A DNA stretch of 64,000 bases from UMGS1781 sp964389545 (GCA_964389545.1 CAYMDN010000002.1:1-64000), one strand, 5' to 3'. Numbered from the stretch's first letter, positions 17,167 to 27,169 are shown. Numbers and translations: made by a program. Notes: a model not told the origin generated them from the sequence alone.

Positions 17167-18105
17167 TTATGTCATTGATGTTTTTCTTCTATCTACAGCA
17201 TAGCAACTTCCTCTGTAACGTTTTGCTAAATGCTTCATTTGTGCTCCAATTTCTCCTATTTCTAATATGTTATCAAATTTGTCAACATTTGAAATTACAG
17301 CTCCTATTGATATTGATGTTAATGGGAAGTGTTCCATTCTACCTTTTCTATTTTGAATTTTTATATATCCTCTTCTTCTATCTGCTGAAGTAAAGTATTC
17401 CTGAATTCCTAAATCAAATTCTTTAATTATATTCTTGCATGTTTTTTCGTAATCAATTTCTTTATCTAAAATTGCTACAAAATCATCTCCACCAATATGT
17501 CCTACAAATATCTTATTTCCGTTATTCTCATTTGCATTTTTTACAATAGTTCTTGCTGTGAATTTTATTATTTCATCACCTTGCAAGAAACCATATACAT
17601 CATTATATGCTTTAAAGTTATCAAGATCCAAATATAATACTGAAAATTCTTCCTTTTTTAATAATCTCTTTTTTAATTCTTTTTGTATTTGAACATTTCC
17701 TGGTAATCCTGTTAATGGACTTACTGTTCTATTCACAGATAATAATCTTGATATATTGATTATTTTGTAATACAAATATTCTTCACCTAATGATTTTGGA
17801 ATATAGTATTCTATTAAAGCTCTTGCAATCTCTAATCTATGCTCTTTTGACTCATCTGATGAGCAAACTATTAAAGGTGTAATGTTGTTATCTTCGTTTT
17901 TTCTAATTTCTCTACATATATCTAGAGTGTTTGCTCTTACACTATCTTCATTGATTATAATTATTTCTGGAATATTTTGAAAGATAGTATTAATCTGTGA
18001 TTCATTTATATTTATGAACTTATAATTCTTTTGTTCTTTAAAAAGTTCTTTTAAAGACTGTGTAAAATCTGGCTGGCTATCTATTACATAGATTTCCTGA
18101 AACAT
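17167..18105 (-). CDS. REC-like + GGDEF diguanylate cyclase
   Basis: 312 residues: a receiver-like domain (~1-120) followed by a GGDEF domain (~130-305). The receiver appears degenerate: the site where the phosphorylated Asp is expected reads IIIINEDS. The cyclase half looks competent, with SPLTGLPGN, YLDLDNFKAYNDVYG and the active-site motif GGDDF (~205), plus SISIGAVIS. It would make cyclic di-GMP in the cytoplasm. It starts 13 bases after the Asn-rich membrane protein gene and so is cotranscribed with it. The GGDEF-EAL enzyme (1.9 kb) and HD-GYP enzyme (50 kb) would remove its product. Confidence 0.88.
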   Translation of the reverse strand: MFQEIYVIDSQPDFTQSLKELFKEQKNYKFININESQINTIFQNIPEIIIINEDSVRANTLDICREIRKNEDNNITPLIVCSSDESKEHRLEIARALIEYYIPKSLGEEYLYYKIINISRLLSVNRTVSPLTGLPGNVQIQKELKKRLLKKEEFSVLYLDLDNFKAYNDVYGFLQGDEIIKFTARTIVKNANENNGNKIFVGHIGGDDFVAILDKEIDYEKTCKNIIKEFDLGIQEYFTSADRRRGYIKIQNRKGRMEHFPLTSISIGAVISNVDKFDNILEIGEIGAQMKHLAKRYRGSCYAVDRRKTSMT

Positions 18106-18118
18106 AGCCTTATCACTC

Positions 18119-19927
18119 CTATTCTGTTGTATCTACATCTGTTAAATCACATTCTTTTGTTATTTCTTCGCTTGTTTTCTCTGTGTCATTAAGGTCTTCG
18201 TTACTATATGCTCTTACAGTTACTGTATTTACTATTCCTGGTTTTATTGCAACCTTAAATCTATAGCTTGTTTTTTCTGAATCATAACCACTTTTTGAAC
18301 TATCAAATACTGTTGTTTTACCATTTACGTCAAACTCGATTTTTTCTAATCCCATATCATGTGAAATTATAATTACTGCTAACAATTGATCTTCGCTAAA
18401 TTGTATTTTTATTTCTGGTTTTTTAACTCCTTTAATCATCTCATCTAATTGTTCTGTATTTCCTTCTGTGTCTGTTAAAATTGCATATAGAGTATTCATT
18501 CCTCTTCTCATTTCAATTGTTGTAGATAGTTCATATTCGTCATCTTCTGTAGGTATTACTGTGTTTGCTTCTTCATCATTCCAATAATATACTAAACTAG
18601 AAATTCCCTTGTCGCTTGCTGCTATTATCTCTATACTATCTCCACTTTTAATAAATTGTATTTTTGGTTTTTCTCTTACTAAATCTTGAGATAACTCAGT
18701 TATTGTTCCTGTTTTATCTTGAACTTCTATATGAATAGTATTTATTTCACCATCTGGTATTATAACTTCCATACTTAAAACATTGTTATTTTTCTCTTCT
18801 ATATGTTCAAGGTCTTCGTTCCACCAATATCTAAGTTTTGTTATTTCCTCAGTATATTTTACAGATAAACTAATTGTGTTTTCATCCAATCTTGAAATAA
18901 TTATTTGAGGTTTATTTATTTCAGCATTTGGTGCTGATGCACTACCAGATTTTCCAATCATAGGTATTAATTTTACCATTATAATAACAACAGCAAATAT
19001 AATTAGTATGATTGAAAATATTATTGCAGCTCTTTTTATTAAACCTGAGTCAGTGCCACCATTATTTTCTCTTACCTTTACCTTTTTCTGTTTTCTGTTT
19101 CCTTCATAATCATTGTAATTTTCTGTTTGATTATTATAAGAGTTTGATTCTGAACCTGTATTACTGTCATATTCATTAAGATTTGGTCCATTCATATTTG
19201 GCATATTTGCACCAATTCCTGTATTGTTTAAATCTACGTTATTTTGTGTATTGTATGCTGTGTTATTTAAATCAACACTATTCTGTGTGCCATATGCTGA
19301 ATTGTTCATGTTAGTATTACTTTGTGTATTATATGCTGTGTTATTTAAATTAACATTATTTTGTGTACTATATGCTGAATTGTTCATGTTAGTGTTACTT
19401 TGTGTATTGTATGCTGCGTTGTTTAAATCAACATTATTTTGTGTACCATATGCTGAATTGTTTATGTTAGTGTTACTTTGTGTATTATATGCTACGTTGT
19501 TTAAATCAACATTATTTTGTGTACTATACGCTGAATTGTTCATGTTAGTATTACTCTGTGTATTATATGTTGTGTTATTTAAATTAGTATCATTTTGTAT
19601 GTTTTGAACTGGCATAGTAGTAGCATTGTTTTGAGCACTATTTACTTGTAGCTGAACTGGAACACTTTCAATATTGTTCTGCACAGACGGAGTTACGGGA
19701 TTAACCGAATTTATTTGTGGTTCTGGAGTAGTACTGCTTATATCTTGTGTAATAGTAGGTGTAGCAATGTTAATGTTTGCAACATTTTCTGCTGTTCCAG
19801 GCAACACTTCTCCATTATTTATCTGTTCATCAATATTATTTGGATTGTTATTAACTTTGTTTTCATCATTTTCGATAGTTTTTTTCTGTTCTTTATTTTG
19901 ATTTGACATCGCTAAAATTTGATTCAT
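18119..19927 (-). CDS. single-pass membrane protein with Asn-rich tandem repeats
   Basis: 602 residues. The N-terminal ~290 residues are cytoplasmic by topology, low in complexity and rich in Asn, Thr and Gln, with alternating 13-residue units of the type AYNTQSNTNMNNS and AYSTQNNVDLNN (about 108-235). A basic stretch (NRKQKKVKVRENN) precedes a transmembrane helix (~298-322). The external C-terminal ~280 residues look like repeated beta domains (KPQIIISRLDENTISLSVKY, KPKIQFIKSGDSIEIIAASD, KPEIKIQFSEDQLLAVIIIS). No family recognised. Start ATG after GAGGAAG. Upstream of, and probably cotranscribed with, the diguanylate cyclase gene. Confidence 0.8.
   Translation of the reverse strand: MNQILAMSNQNKEQKKTIENDENKVNNNPNNIDEQINNGEVLPGTAENVANINIATPTITQDISSTTPEPQINSVNPVTPSVQNNIESVPVQLQVNSAQNNATTMPVQNIQNDTNLNNTTYNTQSNTNMNNSAYSTQNNVDLNNVAYNTQSNTNINNSAYGTQNNVDLNNAAYNTQSNTNMNNSAYSTQNNVNLNNTAYNTQSNTNMNNSAYGTQNSVDLNNTAYNTQNNVDLNNTGIGANMPNMNGPNLNEYDSNTGSESNSYNNQTENYNDYEGNRKQKKVKVRENNGGTDSGLIKRAAIIFSIILIIFAVVIIMVKLIPMIGKSGSASAPNAEINKPQIIISRLDENTISLSVKYTEEITKLRYWWNEDLEHIEEKNNNVLSMEVIIPDGEINTIHIEVQDKTGTITELSQDLVREKPKIQFIKSGDSIEIIAASDKGISSLVYYWNDEEANTVIPTEDDEYELSTTIEMRRGMNTLYAILTDTEGNTEQLDEMIKGVKKPEIKIQFSEDQLLAVIIISHDMGLEKIEFDVNGKTTVFDSSKSGYDSEKTSYRFKVAIKPGIVNTVTVRAYSNEDLNDTEKTSEEITKECDLTDVDTTE
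19226..19600 (-). repeat. 39-bp tandem repeat block in the Asn-rich membrane protein gene
   Basis: About nine units of 39 bases alternate between two subtypes, so the higher-order period is 78 bases. Units differ by a few bases, which suggests in-place expansion by slippage or recombination. Confidence 0.8.
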
Positions 19928-19959
19928 ATCTATTCTTCCTCACTATCAATAATACTAAA

Positions 19960-19989
19960 ATTATATCACAATAAAAATTAATTTGTAAA
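19960..19989 (-). promoter_or_regulatory. promoter of the Asn-rich protein / diguanylate cyclase operon
   Basis: On the minus strand TTTACA, 18 bases, TATAAT with TGA just before it (extended -10). Confidence 0.65.
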
Positions 19990-20066
19990 TATATTTTTAT
20001 GCTTTTATTCCTTTTGTAACATACTAATATTAATGCTGCATATATTTAGTATTGGGAGTGATTTTT

Positions 20067-20213
20067 TTGGATAATATTGATATATCAAAACTCTTAGATA
20101 CACTTTCTAAAATGGATAAGAAAGAATTAGAAGCAGGTATCGCAAAGGCGAATGCAATTCTAAAATCTAAAGGTAATGGAAACATCTTAAATCAGAATGA
20201 TATAAAAAAATAA
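20067..20213 (+). CDS. 48-residue helical protein, first of a three-gene cluster
   Basis: A TTG start after GGGAGTGA, then a short charged protein (DISKLLDTLSKMDKKELEAG...), ending TAA TAA just before the next ribosome site. It is probably one or two amphipathic helices. From memory, sets of three tiny genes like this occur in Clostridia genomes, but I cannot name a family or function. Spacing (15 bases) indicates cotranscription with the next two genes. Confidence 0.65.
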   Translation: MDNIDISKLLDTLSKMDKKELEAGIAKANAILKSKGNGNILNQNDIKK

Positions 20214-20228
20214 TAAGGAGTATTTGTA

Positions 20229-20582
20229 GTGAATGAGGATTTATCAAGTTTATTTGAGAAATTTAATATAAATAAGGATAGTATTTCTCCCGAAATGATT
20301 AATAGTGTGATGGAGTTTGTAAATAATTCAAAAGATTCAAACTCTTCTAATGAATCTGAATCCAAAAATAATTTTTCAGGTTCAATAGATGTCGAAACTA
20401 TTATGAAAATCAAGTCTGTAATGGATAAAATGAATGCAAGTGATAGTCCTCGTTCTAAATTATTACTCTCGCTTAAGCCATATTTAAATGACAATAAAAA
20501 AGAAAAAATAGATCAATATATCCAACTTAGTAAAATAATAGAATTACTTCCTCTTATTGGTGGTGAAAGCAATGGAAAATAA
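20229..20582 (+). CDS. 117-residue protein, second of the three-gene cluster
   Basis: Starts at GTG with AAGGAG eight bases upstream. The N-terminal half is acidic and Ser/Asn-rich; the C-terminal half is helical with the pattern SPRSKLLLSLKPYLNDNKKE and a hydrophobic end (KIIELLPLIGGE). The C-terminal pattern resembles small uncharacterised Clostridia proteins; function unknown. Its stop overlaps the start of the next gene, implying translational coupling. Confidence 0.7.
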   Translation: MNEDLSSLFEKFNINKDSISPEMINSVMEFVNNSKDSNSSNESESKNNFSGSIDVETIMKIKSVMDKMNASDSPRSKLLLSLKPYLNDNKKEKIDQYIQLSKIIELLPLIGGESNGK

Positions 20583-20751
20583 TTCCCTTCTATCGTTTCT
20601 TTCTAACTCTAATAATGAATATATTGAAATATTTAATCTTAAATTTTATTTTGATGATTTATTAATTATATGTTTGCTTTTCTTTTTATATCAAGAAAAA
20701 TCAACCGATGAGATTTTATATGCCATTTTGATTATGCTTCTATTCGACTAG
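20572..20751 (+). CDS. 59-residue membrane protein, third of the three-gene cluster
   Basis: Starts at an ATG overlapping the end of the previous gene. A short polar head is followed by two hydrophobic stretches (DDLLIICLLFFLYQ and ILYAILIMLLFD) separated by a charged EKSTDE turn, so it likely forms a small helical hairpin in the membrane. It ends one base from the stop of the convergent minC. Confidence 0.65.
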   Translation: MENNSLLSFLSNSNNEYIEIFNLKFYFDDLLIICLLFFLYQEKSTDEILYAILIMLLFD

Positions 20752-20752
20752 A

Positions 20753-21367
20753 TTATTCTTCTATAACTATTTCGTCACCCGAAATATGCGCATATCTCAT
20801 TTCAGCTAGTAACTCACCTTTTTCAATTTCTTTTACAACATTTGCAATTCTTAATTGTGGAGTATCAATGATGTCTGCAGCAATTATCGCCTTTTTATTT
20901 CCTTTTGCTCCTGCATGTGCTAATCCTCTTAATGTTCCTACAATAATTATATTATCAACTGCAATAACTTCAGCACCATTATTTACATCTCCTATAATTA
21001 CAATGCTACCTTCATATTCTATTTTTTGTCCTGAGCGTAAGCTTCCTCTAAAAAGTTTTGTTTCTGAATTTTCATTAACATCTCTTTCATAAACCTTTTT
21101 AATTCCTGCTAATCCAAGTTCCTCCGGGCTTTCAAAAGATACTTTTACATCTATTTTAGCTGTTATAAGTTTTTTTATTTCTTCCATTTCTTTTATTTTT
21201 AATACTTTCCCTTCAACTCTTATTGGATTTTTTTCGTCTTTATATAAATCTTTTAGCTTTGGTATTTTTCTGTTTAATTCTGCTACAACAGCATCATGCG
21301 ATGCATCGTCACTAATCTTGATTGAAATATAATCTTTTTTCATAGTAATTGTTATACAATTTTTCAT
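20753..21367 (-). CDS. minC: septum site-determining protein MinC
   Basis: 204 residues: an N-terminal FtsZ-inhibiting domain and a C-terminal beta-helical dimerisation/MinD-binding domain. The C-terminal signature is clear: RGSLRSGQKIEYEGSIVIIG, DVNNGAEVIA and VVGTLRGLAHAGAKGN-like sequence. MinC blocks polar Z rings. minD and minE are not in the window; as in many Firmicutes minC lies downstream of mreD and PBP2. Last gene of the mreD-PBP2-minC operon. Confidence 0.93.
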   Translation of the reverse strand: MKNCITITMKKDYISIKISDDASHDAVVAELNRKIPKLKDLYKDEKNPIRVEGKVLKIKEMEEIKKLITAKIDVKVSFESPEELGLAGIKKVYERDVNENSETKLFRGSLRSGQKIEYEGSIVIIGDVNNGAEVIAVDNIIIVGTLRGLAHAGAKGNKKAIIAADIIDTPQLRIANVVKEIEKGELLAEMRYAHISGDEIVIEE

Positions 21368-21392
21368 AATATACCTTCTTTCATTATTCCTT

Positions 21393-23460
21393 TTATTCCG
21401 TATATGGCTCTGCTGTTTTATCTTCTACTATTTCTTCATCTAATCCAAAGTATGCTTTCATTATATCTCTTGTAATTACAGCACTATATGAACCATGTTC
21501 TCCATTTTGTAAAAATACAACTACAGCTATCTCTGGTTCTTCATATGGTGCAAAGGCTACAAACCATGCGTTAGTGTTTTCTCCTGCCTCTGCCGTTCCA
21601 GTCTTTCCTCCAACTTCAATTTGAAAGTCCTTAAATACTGAATATGCTGTTCCTCCTGCTTCTGTAACTGACTTCATGCCTAATAATACAGCTTTTAAAT
21701 TTTCATCTTTAATGTCTAATGTTTCTGCTTGCCCTACATCAAGACCTAATCTATTATTTATATATGTGTTTATTTCTTTTCGATCTATGCTTGTTCCATT
21801 CGGAGATACTATTTCTTTTATTAATGTAATATCTATTGGTTTACCACCATTGGTTAACATTGCGATATATCGTGCCATTTGTATTGGTGTAAAATTATTC
21901 TCCGCCTGTCCGGATAACAGCTGATAATGTATTTCCATAATACCATGTTTCACCTAATTTGTCATACAATGTTTTTCCCGCAAGTGTTCCTGATATTTCA
22001 CTTGGTAATTCTATTCCTGTTTTTTGACCTAACCCAAAATATGTTGCATATCTTTCTATATTTTCAATTCCTATTCTTGTTCCAACTTCATAAAAATAAC
22101 AGTTACATGATTTTTGAATTGCCTCTGATACTGTTAAATTGCCATGTCCTCTCCCATATGTTGAATAATACCAACATCTTGGATTATGTCCCTTTGGATA
22201 TATTCCTGCACAGTTTATCTTTTCATCTATAGCAATTCCATTTGTTTCTAATCCTGCTATAGATGGAACCATCTTAAATATTGAACCTGGCGCATATGCT
22301 GTTTGTGTTGCTCTATTTAATAGAGCTCTAGTACTATCTGAAGTGTATTCATTCCATTTATCTGAGCTTATTCCATCTACAAATAATTGTGGTTCAAAAT
22401 CTGGATAACTGTATAGTGATATTACTTCTCCAGTTTTTACATTTAAAACTACTGCACATCCTGCATTTACTTCTTTTGATTCACCCAATTCTCCAGCATT
22501 TATCTTTTCAATATTTTCTTTTAATGATTTTTCTGTAGCCTGTTGAACATTTGAATTAATTGTTAATATAACATCATTTCCTTGCTTTGCTTCTTGCGTA
22601 ATATATTCTGCTGTTATTGTTCCATCTACAGACATATCTGTTTGTTTTAAACCATCTGTTCCTTTTAAATATTTTTCACATACATATTCTATTCCTGTTT
22701 TTCCAATGTAATCATTAAGTGCATATCCTTGGTTATTTTTATATTCATCTGAATTAATTTTTCCAACATATCCAAGTGTATGTGATAATAAACTTCCATA
22801 TTTATATTCTCTTATAGGAATATAATCTATTGATATCCCTGGAAACTCTTGATTTTTTTCTTCTATTTCTGCAATACTTTTTTCACTTACATTTGGGGAT
22901 ATCTCATACCCTCTCATACTTGTATATCCGTATTTTGATATTCCAAATCTTATCGCTATAATTTTTATTGCATCTTGTTTTGAATACTTTTGCAAGTTAT
23001 ATTCGTTGATATAATAATCTATTGTATCATTCGCAGAAAGGTTTTCATCTAGCTCATTTTCGTCAAGAAATGCTTTTGTTCTTTCTTCATCGTATTTAAA
23101 CTGCATAGTTTCTATATCTATTGGAAATTCATTATTATATTTATCATTGTTTTTTTCTAATACATTAATAGTTCTTAACAATGTATCATTAAGTGTTTCT
23201 TCGTCAATTTTACTTCTGTATATGTCTAGAGAAAATCTTACGGTTGTTCCTGCTAATATATTTCCATTACTATCTCTTATATTCCCTCTTGCAGCTTTTA
23301 TTGTATTTTCTCTTGTTAATCTTGAGTTTGATCTTTCTAAGTATTCTTCACCATGAACTATTTGCAAATTAAATAATTGTGCAATTAAAATTATACCCAC
23401 TAAATATACGATGATTGTTAAGATATTGTATCTAACATTCTTTTTGTCTAAATTAGCCAA
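21393..23460 (-). CDS. mrdA: penicillin-binding protein 2 (elongation transpeptidase), needs one +1 shift at CGG
   Basis: The class B PBP of the elongation complex, which cross-links peptidoglycan outside the membrane. There is a TM anchor (ILTIIVYLVGIILIAQLF), a dimerisation domain and a transpeptidase domain with SIFK (catalytic Ser, ~390), SCN and KTGTAE. The frame breaks at 21912, where an extra C precedes GGA: ATC CGG ACA. Skipping it gives AVIGQAENNFTPIQMARY, the conserved IGQ...TPIQMA block, and a 688-residue protein. Without it translation stops 15 bases later at TAA and loses the KTG motif, so the enzyme would be dead. It lies between mreD and minC in one operon. Confidence 0.9.
21907..21915 (-). 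other. CGG +1 frameshift site in PBP2
   Basis: Minus strand ATC CGG ACA GGC; skipping the C at 21912 gives ATC GGA CAG GCG, i.e. IGQA. Confidence 0.8.
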
Positions 23461-23471
23461 TTTTTTCTCCT

Positions 23472-24005
23472 TTACAAATATTTGCTAAATGTTTGTTCTT
23501 TTTGAAAGTATCTTTCTATGGAATTTCCTATCTTTTGAATAATTGGATTTAAAATAATTACTAAGATTACATTATATATCGCTTCAATTAAAGTAACATA
23601 TATAAATTTCAAGAATACTAATTCTATTTTTAGAAATATTATTTGCATCATATATACTATAAATTCACATAAGAGTGTTGTACCTGCAGTTATAAGCATT
23701 AGCGTTATAAGTTTTTCTTTTGAGAAACTTTTATCAAATACTCCCCCTAATAAACCTGCTAATCCCATAATTAAAAGATTTGTACCTATCATTTCAGATA
23801 TGAATAAATCTAATAAGAACCCTAATATACTTCCTATTGTTAGACCATATATTTTTCCCATAAATAAACCTACGAATAGGCTTAATATTATAAATAAGTT
23901 TGGTTGTATTCCTGCAATATTGTACCAGCTAAATAAGTTAATTTGTAAAAAATAAATTATTAAGAAATTAATACAAATTCCTATTATAGTAAATACTTTT
24001 TTCAT
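23472..24005 (-). CDS. mreD: rod shape-determining protein MreD
   Basis: 177 residues, almost entirely hydrophobic with about five transmembrane helices, including the family-typical QPNLFIILSLFVGLFMGKIYG and GSILGFLLDLF. MreD links the MreB/MreC scaffold to the elongation synthases. It starts the operon with PBP2 and minC under its own promoter. mreB and mreC, normally adjacent, are at the far end of this window (62.7-64 kb). Confidence 0.9.
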   Translation of the reverse strand: MKKVFTIIGICINFLIIYFLQINLFSWYNIAGIQPNLFIILSLFVGLFMGKIYGLTIGSILGFLLDLFISEMIGTNLLIMGLAGLLGGVFDKSFSKEKLITLMLITAGTTLLCEFIVYMMQIIFLKIELVFLKFIYVTLIEAIYNVILVIILNPIIQKIGNSIERYFQKEQTFSKYL

Positions 24006-24027
24006 TTTGCTCCTTTTCTAAGCATTT

Positions 24028-24056
24028 ATTATACCAAGAAATTGAACTTTTTTCAA
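24028..24056 (-). promoter_or_regulatory. promoter of the mreD-PBP2-minC operon
   Basis: On the minus strand TTGAAA, 17 bases, TATAAT, about 22 bases before mreD. Confidence 0.7.
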
Positions 24057-24075
24057 CTATTTTGCTAATAAGAAT

Positions 24076-24102
24076 AAAGAACTCTATTTTATAGAGTTCT
24101 TT
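24076..24102 (-). terminator. subtilase terminator
   Basis: AAAGAACTCTAT/ATAGAGTTCTTT with a three-base loop between the subtilase stop and the mreD promoter. Confidence 0.75.
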
Positions 24103-24115
24103 ATATATTTATTTT

Positions 24116-26915
24116 TTATATATCTTTATACTTTTTGTAGGATACAAATGATACAATTGAAATTACCGCTAATACACTAATTACTATTGGAATAATTGTT
24201 TTTTCTGCACCAGTATAAGCGATTTCTCCCTTTGCCGTTGTGCCATCTTGTTTTCCTGTGCCTTCTCCTCCTGGAACTACTCCTCCTGGATTACCATTTT
24301 CTATTTCAAACATATTTGTTTTACTTGGATCTGTTGGGAAACCTCCGTTGTTTCCACCATTTCCATTACCCGAATTTGCTTTTACTTGAATTGGGATATT
24401 TAGTTGTTTTGTTACTCCCCCTTCAGAATAATTTACTACAATTTGAGTATCTGTTGATTTTAACGCACCTGTTGGTGAATATGTATAGTTATTAACTATT
24501 TGCTTAGTACCATCTGAATATATTGCTGTAATCACCATTCCAGAAGTATCAAATTTTTCGCCTTCTTGATAACTAACTTTTGTTGGGCTAGTTGTTTTTT
24601 CTATGCTTGACAAAACTTTTGGTGTTGTAGGAGGATCTTCTTCCTCTTTTGTTACTGTTACATTTTGCATAGTAGTTTTGGATTCTCCATTTTCATTATA
24701 ATTTATTGTTACATATGTATCATTTTCTGTTAAAGCAGTAGTTGGAAATACATTGTAATTTGTTACTGATTTGTTTGTTCCATCACTATAGTAAGCTGTT
24801 ACTACCATTCCTGTTTTATCAAAAAACTCTCCTGCTTTATAATTTAACTTCGTTGGTGGTGTTGTTATTTTTATTGAATCTAATACCACCTCTTCACTAC
24901 CACCACCATTTTCCATTTTAATTTTTTGAATTGCTGTTTTTGTAATATCTCCTTCTGTATAGCTTATTGTTACATCAGCTTCAAATTGTTCAGAAAATAT
25001 AGTTCCAGTTATAACTCTAGGATTCCATGTATAATCTGTTACTATTTTTTTTGTACCGTCATCATAATTTGCTGTAACAACCATTCCTTCTTTATTAAAT
25101 TCACGCTCGTAATCATCGTGTAATGATTCAAAAATATATATTACATTAGTAGGTGGTGTTGTTATTTCTATACCTGTTAATTTTGCTTTATCTCCTACTT
25201 TAATTTCATAATCAACTGTTTTTGTTACTTGTCCTTCTTTATATGTTATTGTAATTTTTGTATCTGTTTCAGCTAATGCTCCTGATGGTGAGTATGTATA
25301 ACCTGTAGCTGGTCTTGATTTTGTATCTGAGTAAGTAGCTGTTACTATCATTCCTGTTGGATCAAATTTTTCTCCTATTTGATATGATGTTTTCTTTGGT
25401 GCTGTAGTTACTTCAATACTTTCTAGTGTTACAGCTTCTCCAAAGTGGAATGTACAATTTTCATTATCACATCCAAAACAGTATATTCCATCGCATCCAT
25501 CTGATCCACAATCACATTCTCTAAAGTCTTTAAAAGTTACTGCTCCATTTCCATATTTAGCATCTTTACCTGTTTCCCCTAAATCATATGAATAAAATGT
25601 TAGTATTTCTTCTATTTGATCACTCGTATATGCTTCATTAAAACATTTTACAGTTGCTGCTGCTGCTGCTATATGCGGTGTAGCTTGTGACGTACCTGAC
25701 ATACATGAAATATATTCATTTTCACTAGTCAAACCAATTATATATGCACCTGGTGCGGAAAAATCTATTGCCGATCCATAATTTGAAAATTCTGTAATTG
25801 TAAGGTCTGATATTGTGGCTTTCATATAATCATCATATTCCGCTTTAAGTTCAGAGAATGGGTCTGCAGGATTTGCTATATCCATTAAATTGTTGTATAG
25901 AGCTCCAACTGTTATAACGTTTTCACATTCTGCAGGATTAACGTCAACTCCTGGTGTATCTAAATTTAATGCTTTTCCATTTTTATCTCCATTTCCTGAT
26001 GCTACAATAAATGTCGAACCAGCCTTATATCCTCTTGTAATTGCTGATTGTTCTGATTGTGTTGCCGCTCCTTCTCCTCCTAAGCTCATATTTATTATAT
26101 CTGCACCTTGTGATATTGCGTAATTGATTCCCTTAATTATCCATTTATCCTCACCAATTGCTGTTCCCATTTCTTCACTATATTCCAATGATTTTATTGG
26201 CATAATCTTTACATTAGCAGGTGTTGATTCCAAAATAATACCTGCAACATTTGATCCATGTCCAGAATTATCTGTAACATCTCGGCTTATTTCATCGGAA
26301 TCTGATGTTGCATCATATCCTGGTATCACTCTACTTGCCAATTCTGGATGCATTTTAAGTAAATTATGTTCGATATTAAATCCAGAATCAATAACTGCTA
26401 CAATAATTTCTGGTTTATCTCCTTTTTTGCTATCAACTTCATCAGCAGTTTCATCTAGTCCCATTATTATTGGTCCCCAGTTGCTATATGGATTTCCTTC
26501 TCCATCAGATAAAAGTATTACTGAATCAGTTATTTCTCTGTTTACTCTTTCTTTATTAATACTTACTATTTCAAATCTATCGTCATTAATTAGCGCTTCA
26601 TATGCCGTTCTTGTTTCTTCATCTGTACTGTATATTAAAACATACTGTTTTATTTCTTCATCATCAAAACTCAAAGATGAAATGCTTGTAGCAGAAGTTA
26701 CTTCAATCAATTCATCCTTTGACAATGCTGTATCTACTATTAATTCTTTTTTTGCAAATTCACTTATATCTATTCGTTGAACTGCAGGCGGCTCAACGGT
26801 TTCATTTTTTCCTTTTATTGCGGATGTAACCCCCAACACTGATAGACCGAGCTATAGCCACAATTATTACTGCTAATACTATTATAAGCAGTTGTTTCTT
26901 TTTTCTTTGTATCAT
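24116..26915 (-). CDS. cell-surface subtilisin-like serine protease with Ig-like repeats, needs one +1 shift at CGG
   Basis: A 932-residue S8 protease. The signal segment is completed only if the extra C at 26849 is skipped (GCT CGG TCT becomes GCT GGT CTA), giving IIVAIAGLSVLGVTSA. The catalytic triad is visible: Asp in VAVIDSG (~175), His in NSGHGSNVAG (~219), Ser in GTSQATPHIAAA (~408). A Cys-rich stretch (CDCGSDGCDGIYCFGCDN) follows, then four bacterial Ig-like repeats (e.g. PTKLNYKAGEFFDKTGM). The end is a sortase-like signal: IAYTGAE, a hydrophobic helix and KKYKD. Start at ATG 26913-26915, ten bases after AAGGAG. An ATG nine bases upstream is too close to that site. Confidence 0.88.
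26844..26852 (-). other. CGG +1 frameshift site in the subtilase signal peptide
   Basis: Minus strand GCT CGG TCT ATC; skipping the C at 26849 gives GCT GGT CTA TCA (AGLS), continuing the hydrophobic segment. The unshifted frame ends at TGA about 16 codons later. Confidence 0.7.
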
Positions 26916-26957
26916 ATGTACCATTCTCCTTATAACAAACATTATTATACATACTCT

Positions 26958-26986
26958 ATTATCTCCATATTTTTTAGTTTTGTCAA
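26958..26986 (-). promoter_or_regulatory. subtilase promoter
   Basis: On the minus strand TTGACA, 17 bases, GATAAT, about 43 bases before the start. Confidence 0.65.
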
Positions 26987-27064
26987 GGCTTTTTTGTGCT
27001 TTTTTGTCTGAAAAAATTTCATTTTGTACCTTTTTTTCTTTTATTACATTTTTATAACATTTTT

Positions 27065-27078
27065 TGTTACATTCCTGT
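27065..27078. promoter_or_regulatory. TTACA-N4-TGTAA palindrome, possible operator
   Basis: In the 250-base divergent region between the subtilase and the HECIH gene there is TTACATTCCTGTAA, with two further GTAACA/TGTTAC-like words nearby (near 27055 and 27097). Spaced half-sites like this are typical of repressor operators. TATAAT at 27126-27131 may be the -10 of the plus-strand gene, although its -35 is weak. Confidence 0.35.
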
Positions 27079-27169
27079 AATCAAAAATTAATACAACTGT
27101 AACATCGTTTTTGAGCTTTTTGTTGTATAATATGACTAGTTACAAGCGAATAAATTGAAGGAGTTACAA

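Noticed and set aside
19224..19906. Plus-strand reading frames opposite the Asn-rich repeat
   Set aside because: Repetitive shadow frames (FKSTLFCVLYA units) of the minus-strand gene, without ribosome sites.
21393..21953. Separate gene starting at the ATG at 21953
   Set aside because: It is the C-terminal part of PBP2 in the shifted frame; its first residues come from out-of-frame sequence overlapping the N-terminal part.
24116..26839. Subtilase start at 26839
   Set aside because: No ribosome site there and it would remove most of the signal segment; the upstream ATG has AAGGAG.
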